Assembly: GCA_025964215.1 (NCBI GenBank)
Contig: JAOPZG010000608.1
Span: 1 to 11,651, forward strand
Direction of reading: 5' to 3'
DNA: 11,651 bases
Source of the DNA: Conexibacter sp.
Lineage (GTDB): Bacteria > Actinomycetota > Thermoleophilia > Solirubrobacterales > Solirubrobacteraceae
The notes under the pieces were generated by a model, which worked only from the letters and a program-made list of their open reading frames with translations, was not told the origin of the DNA and searched no databases. Position 1 is the first letter of the stretch, and the number at the start of each line of letters is the position of its first letter. The position numbers and the translations under genes were made by a program. Positions 1 to 4,800 of this stretch are shown here, one piece after another.

Positions 1-426
1 GAGGCGGCGCGGGTGCGGGCCGACGCCGAGGCGTGGTCGCTCGACACCCGCGGCGAGGCCAAGACCGCGGCGCGCGAGATCATCGCCGAGGCGCACGACG
101 CGGCGCGGGACGTGCTGCACGACGGGACGACGCTGTCGGGGCACCTCCAGGAGCTGAGCGACTCGCTGCACCGCAACGCGGAGCGGTTGCTCAACGACGT
201 GAAGCTCGCGCACGCGCGTCTGACCGCGGATCTGGACCAGGCGGCGCCGGCGGGGAGCGTGGACTTGGCGCCGAGCGCGTCGCGGGGGCCGGGCGCCTCG
301 GGCGAGGGCGAGTCTCGTGGCGTCTCCCCCGGCTTCACCTCGCGCGCCACCGAGCCCGTCATCAGCCGCCGGCGACCCGACGACGACTTCGAGGTCCCCG
401 AGTTCGTACCGCCCGGCCGCCGCTGA
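1..426 (+). CDS. C-terminal part of a coiled-coil protein, DivIVA-like tail (5' end outside window)
   Basis: The frame is open from base 1 to a TGA at 424-426, so the gene begins before the window; the GTG at 13 is only an internal codon. About the first 80 residues are rich in Ala, Glu, Arg and Leu with heptad-like spacing (EAKTAAREIIAEAHDAARD, then SLHRNAERLLNDVKLAHARL), which predicts a long helix or coiled coil. The tail is Pro/Gly/Ser rich, probably disordered, and ends in the acidic and aromatic stretch DDDFEVPEFVPPGRR. Helical proteins of this kind in Actinomycetota are often annotated as DivIVA-domain or ATP-synthase-b-like proteins, but the N-terminal domain that would decide is missing. 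No enzymatic motif is seen. The gene ends 32 bases before the tRNA on the same strand. Coding status is supported by strong third-position GC bias; the family is a guess. Confidence 0.75.
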   Translation, partial: EAARVRADAEAWSLDTRGEAKTAAREIIAEAHDAARDVLHDGTTLSGHLQELSDSLHRNAERLLNDVKLAHARLTADLDQAAPAGSVDLAPSASRGPGASGEGESRGVSPGFTSRATEPVISRRRPDDDFEVPEFVPPGRR

Positions 427-458
427 GCGCCGGTCGGTGTTAAGCTGCCCGTTCACCT

Positions 459-531
459 GGGGCCATAGCTCAGCTGGGAGAGCGCCTGCATGGCATGCAG
501 GAGGTCGGGGGTTCGAGCCCCCCTGGCTCCA
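459..531 (+). tRNA. tRNA-Ala (anticodon GGC)
   Basis: The 73-base cloverleaf is complete. The acceptor arm GGGGCCA (459-465) pairs with TGGCTCC (524-530) and contains the G3:U70 wobble, the identity element of alanine tRNAs. The D arm is GCTC/GAGC. The anticodon arm is CCTGC/GCAGG around the loop ATGGCAT, giving anticodon GGC for GCC codons. The T arm has a five-pair G/C stem (507-511 with 519-523) around TTCGAGC. The discriminator is A531. The genomic sequence continues CTA, so CCA is not encoded and must be added by the CCA-adding enzyme. No strong promoter is visible; TTAAGCT at 440-446 is a poor -10 candidate. A rho-independent terminator follows directly. Confidence 0.97.
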
Positions 532-543
532 CTAAGTGCGAAG

Positions 544-566
544 CCCCTGCTAACGCGGGGGTTTCG
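544..566 (+). terminator. Rho-independent terminator of tRNA-Ala
   Basis: CCCCTGC (544-550) pairs with GCGGGGG (555-561) around the loop TAAC, with one T:G wobble, followed by TTTCG. It lies 13 bases after the tRNA 3' end on the same strand, as expected for a monocistronic tRNA. The T tract is short, as is common in GC-rich actinobacteria. Confidence 0.75.
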
Positions 567-608
567 TCGTTCAGCGGGCAGCGCGTTCGGCCCCGATTTC
601 GGCAACAT

Positions 609-630
609 TTTCAGGCACTAGTGCCTGAAA
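609..630. promoter_or_regulatory. Perfect 22-bp palindrome, unit 1
   Basis: Eleven-base arms meet at 619/620 with no spacer. The central 14 bases are AGGCACTAGTGCCT, flanked by TTTC on the left and GAAA on the right. Perfect dyad symmetry of this length suggests the binding site of a dimeric DNA-binding protein or a recombination site; it has no spacer loop and no T tract, so it is not a terminator. Which protein binds is unknown. Confidence 0.6.
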
Positions 631-705
631 CCCGCGATATGGCGCTGGATTGGGGGCGATCACAGCCGATCTGCCGGTGTTTCGGGTCGCGACCGCCACC
701 GCGCA

Positions 706-756
706 CGACTGGATCGCACCCAGGAGGTCGCCGCTTCGAGCCCGGCAAGCTCCACT
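706..756 (+). pseudogene. Decayed 3' portion of tRNA-Ala
   Basis: This stretch aligns without gaps to bases 483-533 of the tRNA-Ala region, with 39 of 51 positions identical by hand count. CAGGAGGTCG, TTCGAGCCC and CTCCACT are kept. The T stem is still mostly paired (GCCGC with CCGGC, 4 of 5), but the anticodon arm no longer folds. The expected 5' half (about 682-705) does not resemble the tRNA, so no functional tRNA can form. It could be a decayed duplicate or the tRNA-end copy left by an integration event. Confidence 0.65.
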
Positions 757-762
757 CGGGAG

Positions 763-788
763 AAACCCCCGCAATCGCGGGGGTTTCG
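763..788 (+). terminator. Second rho-independent terminator, in repeat unit 2
   Basis: AAACCCCCGC (763-772) and GCGGGGGTTT (777-786) form a perfect 10-pair stem around the loop AATC, followed by CG. It is the counterpart of the tRNA-Ala terminator in the second repeat unit and is a better hairpin than the original. It sits directly after the tRNA remnant. Confidence 0.7.
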
Positions 789-832
789 TCGTTTCGGGGC
801 TCGGGCGGTGCGGGCCGATTTCGGGGTCGCGA

Positions 833-850
833 AAAGGCACTAGTGCCTTT
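833..850. promoter_or_regulatory. Perfect 18-bp palindrome, unit 2
   Basis: The same 14-base core AGGCACTAGTGCCT is centred at 841/842, with flanks AA and TT that differ from unit 1 but remain symmetric. Like the unit 1 copy it is followed by GATATG a few bases downstream. A GTGCCT half-site recurs at 863-868, 20 bases (about two helical turns) from the GTGCCT of the palindrome. The likely role is the same as for the unit 1 palindrome, and is unknown. Confidence 0.6.
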
Positions 851-1026
851 ATTCCGTGATATGTGCCTGGATCGCTGCGGATACCCGCCGATTAGGCGTC
901 CCGCTCGCGGTGCGACTCAACGCTCGCCGCGGATATCGTCGGAACGGCCCCGCCACTTCGAGCGGGCCTACCCTCAGGCGCCGCGAACCGACTCCATCAG
1001 CGGCCGGGCCGCCGCGTCTCGATCCT

Positions 1027-1032
1027 GATAAT
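1027..1032 (+). promoter_or_regulatory. Candidate -10 box for leaderless transcription
   Basis: GATAAT lies 8 bases before the ATG at 1041, the spacing expected when transcription starts at or next to the start codon. No Shine-Dalgarno sequence precedes that ATG, which fits a leaderless mRNA, a common mode in Actinomycetota. No recognisable -35 box lies at the right distance (the area near 1004-1009 is CCGGGC), so this rests on the -10 alone. Confidence 0.4.
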
Positions 1033-1040
1033 CAATTCGG

Positions 1041-2054
1041 ATGCTCAGCTTCGAGGTCCACCGGCAACTGGCCGATCTGATCGCCTCTGTGAACCGTCTG
1101 ACCACGGCCGCCGGCGACCGCGCGCCAGCGGAAGAGATCTCGCTGCTGGCCGACGTCGCACAGGCCAACGCGGCGGCGCTGACGTCGGCCACCGGAGCGG
1201 ACCTCGGCAACCTCGAACGGCACATCTGGTGGATCCGCAAGAACCATCGCGCGGGCCGCCCGGAAGCTTCCGACGGCGACATCGCCGACCTACGTGAACG
1301 CGACCTCGTCGTCGCGATCGATGCGGTCACCACGTGGAGCATGACGTTCCTTCGTCCCGAGCTTGTCAGCGCGATCCAAGGCTCCTGGCGCGCCGAGCAG
1401 TACGACGCAGCCGTACGCGACGCGTTCGTCCATCTCGAAGGCCGGATGCGCGAGCTGGCTGACGTCAAGCCCCACGAGGGCTTGACCGGGCGACGGCTGG
1501 TCAACCGGCTTCTGCCGACCAACGGCGACACCGCCCCGCTCGGAGACGAGGGGCTGCTCGGCCACCTCACCGACGCCGAGCAGGGCGGCGCCCGCGATCT
1601 GCTCAACGGTGCCGTGTCGCTGTTCCGCAACTACAGCTTCACCAACCAGCTGTTGATCGCTATGCAGTGCCCGGAGGCGACGCGCGTCACCGGCTTCCGG
1701 AAGTGGCTGGAGCTCGGCTACTGCGTGCGGCGCGGTGAGAAGGCGTTGTACATCTGGATGCCGGTGCCGCCCAGTCGCAGGGCGATCGCCGAGTGGGAGG
1801 CCGCCGGCGCCGACCAGGACAAGAAGCCGCGGACGCGGTTCCGGATGGGCCCGGTCTTCGACCGCTCGCAGGTGGATCCGCTGCCCGAGCCAGCTCAGCC
1901 CGCCGTGCTCGAGACGCCGATCTCCGCGGTCGACGGCGACGCACACGCGACCTTCGCGGTCACGCGGTCGTCGGCGAACTTGTCGTGCAGGTGCACGGCA
2001 TCGATGACGTCGTCCAGCATTTCGGGCTCGCATGCCACGTCGCACGCGGCATAG
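1041..2054 (+). CDS. Chimeric TIGR02391 (Ymh)-ArdC-like protein, 3'-truncated
   Basis: This 337-residue frame has two recognisable parts. Residues about 105-197 follow the TIGR02391/Ymh pattern: YDAAVRDAFVHLEGRMREL, then a G-L block, then DLLNGAVSLFRN. That family normally ends with RNPxAHR, but here FRN (195-197) is followed by YSFTNQLLIAM, GFRKWLELGYCVRRGEKAL and FRMGPVFDRSQV, the N-terminal ssDNA-binding domain of ArdC-like antirestriction proteins (about 198-300). The downstream ArdC segment with a HExxH-type peptidase is absent. From about residue 301 (near base 1940) the sequence is the antisense of another broken gene and ends by chance at 2054. ArdC relatives protect incoming conjugative DNA from restriction, and Ymh-type proteins are common in mobile regions. 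The start is chosen from the -10 box 8 bases upstream, as no ribosome-binding site is seen. It is probably non-functional or a novel fusion. The domain calls are by motif memory. Confidence 0.75.
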   Translation: MLSFEVHRQLADLIASVNRLTTAAGDRAPAEEISLLADVAQANAAALTSATGADLGNLERHIWWIRKNHRAGRPEASDGDIADLRERDLVVAIDAVTTWSMTFLRPELVSAIQGSWRAEQYDAAVRDAFVHLEGRMRELADVKPHEGLTGRRLVNRLLPTNGDTAPLGDEGLLGHLTDAEQGGARDLLNGAVSLFRNYSFTNQLLIAMQCPEATRVTGFRKWLELGYCVRRGEKALYIWMPVPPSRRAIAEWEAAGADQDKKPRTRFRMGPVFDRSQVDPLPEPAQPAVLETPISAVDGDAHATFAVTRSSANLSCRCTASMTSSSISGSHATSHAA

Positions 2055-2150
2055 ATCTTGCGCCTCGCCTCGGCATGCAGCAGCCGAAGCAGGTGGTGGG
2101 GGATGACGACGCGCGGGTCGTCGGACGGGATAGCGTCCGGGGGTGTCCAT
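1895..2150 (-). pseudogene. Fragment of an unrecognised gene, frameshifted and 3'-truncated
   Basis: On the minus strand a strong Shine-Dalgarno (AAGGAG, complement of 2160-2165) stands 9 bases before an ATG at 2148-2150. The frame from that ATG soon becomes Arg-rich. Removing one base from the five-C run (complement of 2139-2143) connects it to a well-biased coding frame reading MDTPDAIPSDDPRVV, then IPHHLLRLLHAEARRKIY and ACDVACEPEMLDDVIDAV, then HLHDKFADDRVTAKV. After about base 1940 this frame enters the antisense of the ArdC-like sequence and stops at 1895 (84 residues in all). The gene has therefore lost its 3' end at the junction with the chimeric gene, and either carries a frameshift or has a one-base error in the read. 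I do not recognise the family; the visible part looks helical and soluble. Confidence 0.5.
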
Positions 2151-2172
2151 GGAGTCCGTCTCCTTGGGCCAT

Positions 2173-2207
2173 GCCCCCGGTCGTTAGCGCGACGCGGGGG
2201 CGCTTTT
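2173..2207 (+). terminator. Probable rho-independent terminator
   Basis: GCCCCCG (2173-2179) pairs with CGGGGGC (2195-2201), and GTCG (2180-2183) with CGAC (2190-2193). The loop is TTAGCG, one G is bulged at 2194, and GCTTTT follows. The T run is on the plus strand, so it would stop transcripts coming from the chimeric gene 120 bases upstream. Seen from the minus strand, it sits just upstream of the ribosome-binding site of the broken gene and would fall in its leader or promoter. Confidence 0.5.
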
Positions 2208-2215
2208 CAGATGTA

Positions 2216-2231
2216 GGAGAGCTGGCTCTCC
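2216..2231. promoter_or_regulatory. Short inverted repeat upstream of the 423-residue gene
   Basis: GGAGAGC and GCTCTCC are separated by TG. No T run follows, and a two-base loop is too tight for an RNA hairpin without opening a pair, so an operator is the more natural reading. It lies 137 bases before the ATG at 2368. The rest of 2232-2355 shows no gene, and I found no convincing promoter in it. Confidence 0.25.
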
Positions 2232-2367
2232 AGAACTCCATAGGGCTGGGAGCCAAAAACTCGCCCCCAACGGGTCACGCAGCGGACATCGCGTGTTCGG
2301 ACCGTTGGATTGTGCGTTGTAGACGACCAGACGTCCACGGAGCCTTGAACTACATGAGGGTTGCTGT

Positions 2368-3639
2368 ATGACTACTCCGATGACGTGGCAGGCGGAGCTG
2401 GCACTGGCAGAGGCGCGGCTCGCCGACCTTGACATCGCCGACGAGGTCCGCGAGCGAGCTTTGAGCGTCGCTGAGTGGCGCGACGCCGTAACGGAATCGA
2501 CGTTCTATCTGCCGATCCCACTGATGGCACGTGAACGACCCACGGCGACCGGCCGCTGGAGTACGACCGACGCCGGCACCGACTTCGTGGATCGCGTCGG
2601 CCTTGATGACCAGGGGCGACCGGTTGTCGTCCTCCAAGGGCCAAGGCTGACCGCTGACCGACCCCGCTACGCGTGGCGCTACGACGGCGACGACTTCGCC
2701 ATCGAGGAGATCGACTTCCGCAAGCGCTCGGTCCGTCGACAGTCGTACCTAGTCGATGCGGTCGCATCCAGCGTCGCCGTGAGCAGCGCCGCCGGCGGCC
2801 TGCATGACGTGCGATCGCTGAGGTGGAATGGACCTCAGCTGCGGCGGGTCGAAGGCGCACGCCAGGTTCCGGGCAGGACGCCGGCAGCTTTCGCCCGCGA
2901 GGCGCGCTTGAACCACCACGGACGGCTCGAGCTGATCCTCAGCGAGACAGAGTTACCGGACTTCGCTCAACCTCCGTCGCCCAGTGCGCTTGCAGATGCT
3001 CTTCGGCGCGCCGCCCATCTTCGCCCGACAGCGATCCTGTGGGATGGCAGAGTTGAAGATCAAGAGCCTTGGCCGGCAGACAGTCCGGCTTTCGCCCGAC
3101 CACTGGCTGCGGCGCTCCACAAGGCGTTAGTCGCGGCGCTCCCGTCAAATCGCGACGAGCGACTTGCCTGGCTCGACATCCGCTTCCCCTATGGAAAGCA
3201 CGACTCACGCCCGCTACCTCCGGTGGCCAGGACGATCGACACAGGCCTTGTCGACGCGCTTCTCCGCAGCGGCTCGCGCGGGCTGGACGTCATCGATGAC
3301 GCGTGGATCTCGGACGACGGCGAGGGCGCAGCCACGCTGTCGCTGATCGAGCGGCTCGACTCAACAAGCCTGCGTATGTGCCGCTCGATCTCGACCGCCC
3401 TCGATGGCAACGCACCCCAGGGCGAGTCGCGCGAAGCTCGAGCCCTCTTGGAAGACGTAGCCGATCAGCTGGCAGGACTGATGACCGACCCAGCACATAC
3501 GCCCCACATCCCGCTTGTGCTGGTGCGCCACGAGGAGACGACCGGAGCGTCGTCCTCAATCACCGAGGCCTTGGACCGCGCGCGGCGGACGTCGGGCGTT
3601 GACGCCGTCGCACGCCTGATCGCGAAGATCCGCGCGTGA
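2368..3639 (+). CDS. Hypothetical protein, 423 residues, family not recognised
   Basis: The ATG at 2368 is preceded by GAGGG at 2356-2360 with a 7-base gap, a good ribosome-binding site; a second ATG at 2380 is an alternative. The protein has no signal peptide or membrane segment, so it is probably cytoplasmic. A helical N-terminal stretch (residues about 6-40, ELALAEARLADLDIADEVRERA) is followed by a mixed beta-rich part (about 45-200). A second half is rich in acidic and hydrophobic residues (LDVIDDAWISDDGEG near 310; TPHIPLVLVRHEETTG near 385), and the end is helical (ALDRARRTSGVDAVARLIAKIRA). I see no catalytic or nucleotide-binding motif. The gene stands alone on the plus strand between the mosaic region and the minus-strand operon, and its stop is only 8 bases from the stop of the convergent lipoprotein gene. 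Coding status is secure; function is unknown. Confidence 0.85.
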   Translation: MTTPMTWQAELALAEARLADLDIADEVRERALSVAEWRDAVTESTFYLPIPLMARERPTATGRWSTTDAGTDFVDRVGLDDQGRPVVVLQGPRLTADRPRYAWRYDGDDFAIEEIDFRKRSVRRQSYLVDAVASSVAVSSAAGGLHDVRSLRWNGPQLRRVEGARQVPGRTPAAFAREARLNHHGRLELILSETELPDFAQPPSPSALADALRRAAHLRPTAILWDGRVEDQEPWPADSPAFARPLAAALHKALVAALPSNRDERLAWLDIRFPYGKHDSRPLPPVARTIDTGLVDALLRSGSRGLDVIDDAWISDDGEGAATLSLIERLDSTSLRMCRSISTALDGNAPQGESREARALLEDVADQLAGLMTDPAHTPHIPLVLVRHEETTGASSSITEALDRARRTSGVDAVARLIAKIRA

Positions 3640-3647
3640 GCGCACGG

Positions 3648-4142
3648 CTAGCTTCTGCTCTTTGCCGGACGGCTGTCGCTGGCGCAGTCCTCTTCGTCAT
3701 CACTGACGAAGGCTCCCGCACGTCCTGACTGGTCGAAGGTGATCGCCAGATGCCTGGTGCACACGTCGCCCGGAGCGTCGTTCGGCTCTCTGCGGCTGAC
3801 CAGATAGATCCAGGTGGCCCCGGAGTCCGCCTTTTGCTCAGGCGTCCCGAGCACGGCCTCTGCTGTTTGACGATTGACCACCGGCTTGTCGGGTCCGAGT
3901 TGCAGCAGGCGATGTGCCACGCGCATACGAGGGCTCTTGGCAGCCGCTCCGGCATCGCCCGGGATCTGAATGGCATCTTTTGCCATCCACATGCGGCCCA
4001 GTCGCACCCGCAGCGCCGCGACTGTCTCGCGAGGCGCGGTCGACGAAGTCGGCACCACCTTTCGTGCGTCGCGCGTCGTGCCGCCACACCCCATGGCGAT
4101 GAGCCCAATGGCGACGATAAGCCCTGCGCAGATGCCCTTCAT
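3648..4142 (-). CDS. Small lipoprotein coupled to the giant toxin-like gene; candidate immunity or accessory protein
   Basis: This 164-residue protein begins MKGICAGLIVAIGLIAMGCGG: a basic N-terminus, a hydrophobic core and the lipobox IAMGC, so the mature protein starts at Cys19 and is lipid-anchored outside the cytoplasmic membrane. The longer frame upstream (from 4394) is shadow sequence. The middle part (LLQLGPDKPVVNRQTAEAVL, then GTPEQK, ATWIYLVSRRE, HLAITFDQSGRAGAFV) recalls the BamE/SmpA-like fold, in which an N-terminal helix pair is followed by a small sheet; this is a weak resemblance only. Its ATG overlaps the stop of the giant gene as ATGA, indicating translational coupling and a shared mRNA. 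No good Shine-Dalgarno is visible, which fits coupling. In polymorphic-toxin loci the gene directly after the toxin usually encodes immunity, but a membrane-anchored immunity protein against a nuclease would be unusual, so a surface or export role is equally possible. Confidence 0.85.
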   Translation of the reverse strand: MKGICAGLIVAIGLIAMGCGGTTRDARKVVPTSSTAPRETVAALRVRLGRMWMAKDAIQIPGDAGAAAKSPRMRVAHRLLQLGPDKPVVNRQTAEAVLGTPEQKADSGATWIYLVSRREPNDAPGDVCTRHLAITFDQSGRAGAFVSDDEEDCASDSRPAKSRS

Positions 4143-4800
4143 CGTGGAGAGTCGCCAATCCCGGGAATGTAGTTCGATTCCAGCTTGTCCGTGATGTCCT
4201 TGATGTGGTCGGTGCCGGCCTTGTGGCTCTTGCACGTGCCTTCGCCTTCGAGCGCTCCGACCAGCATCGGCGCGATGGCGCGACTGTAAGGATTCACGTA
4301 CACCGGCCCCTGATCGTTCTCGGCGGCTGCCTTCGCGTCGTAGTCCCAGTGCGCGACGCGCCCGGCCAGCGGATTGGCGGTCGTCACCAGCCATTGGTAC
4401 ATGGCAGAGCTGTCGCTCAGAGGACCGGGTCGGCCGTCAGAACCCGTACGACGACGTAGGTAAACCCCGTTCACGTGCGAGTTCGGATGCACCTGACAGC
4501 GGAATCCGATCGACTGAGGAAGCACACTCGCCTGACCACCTCCGAAGGCGGGGATGACGTGATGGGCGTCCCATCCGCGGACGGGCCAATCCGGCGGGCC
4601 CTTCTTGTGCGGGTTCTTGTGCCGCACCAAGTCTCGGCCCAGGAAGGTGCTTGGAGCAGATCGCCATGTCCTCTTCCAGCACGCGTGCTTGGCCTCGGCG
4701 ACCGCGCCGCGACAGACAAACGGCGTTTGGGCCAGATGACGCCACGCGCTCGCCTCGGCGTCGTTCTGCTGATCTGCGCTAGGACAGTCCACCGTTCCAG
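4139..4800 (-). other. C-terminal AHH/HNH-like nuclease tip of the giant protein
   Basis: The sequence runs from the NPGTVDCPSADQQ linker through HACWKRTWRS and NPHKKGPPDWP to the core DAHHVIPAFGGG (His-His codons at 4559-4564), HPNSHVNGVYLR (Asn codon at 4469-4471) and RVAHWDYDAK (His codon at 4349-4351). It then adds about 70 residues ending TDKLESNYIPGIGDSPR. In the AHH family the His-His pair and a downstream Asn-Gly lie in the beta-beta-alpha metal site; both are present, while the usual later G-H element is replaced by AHW. The extension after the core is not one I recognise. Metal-dependent DNA or RNA cleavage is inferred, not shown. Confidence 0.6.

Larger units (their letters stand above)
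483..985 (+). repeat. Degenerate 222-bp tandem array built on the tRNA-Ala tail
   Basis: Blocks recur at a constant offset. The tRNA 3' part from 483 matches 706 onward (offset 223). The terminator stem end and TTTCGTCGTT (562 and 784), CCGATTTCGG (593 and 815), the palindrome centre (619/620 and 841/842), GATATG (636 and 858), CTGGAT (645 and 867) and GCCGAT (665 and 887) all recur at offset 222. Unit 1 is therefore about 483-705 and unit 2 about 706-927. A possible third unit starts near 928, supported mainly by CTTCGAG at 734 and 956 (offset 222 again). This explains the otherwise gene-free 509 bases between the tRNA and the next gene. An origin by tandem duplication or by repeated integration at the tRNA end is inferred. 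Confidence 0.7.

Noticed and set aside
682..756. A second functional tRNA gene
   Set aside because: Only the 3' part resembles a tRNA; the acceptor and D arms do not pair, and the anticodon stem is lost.
858..872. An extra GTGCCT half-site two helical turns from the unit 2 palindrome
   Set aside because: The matching place in unit 1 reads GGCGCT, so the half-site is not conserved and may be chance.
495..1028. Plus-strand open frame crossing the tRNA and the repeat array
   Set aside because: It starts inside the tRNA, runs through terminators and palindromes, and has no ribosome-binding site or plausible protein composition.
1290..2150. A 286-codon minus-strand frame starting at the good ATG at 2150
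   Set aside because: Beyond the first few codons it is Arg/Pro-rich antisense of the chimeric gene; the meaningful reading needs a one-base shift and covers only about 1940-2150.
2232..2355. A promoter for the 423-residue gene
   Set aside because: TTGGAT and TTGAAC occur, but no -10-like sequence lies at 16-18 bases from either.
3648..4394. Longer 248-codon version of the lipoprotein gene
   Set aside because: The extra 84 N-terminal residues are Arg/His-rich shadow of the giant gene; the internal ATG at 4142 begins a clear lipoprotein signal peptide.
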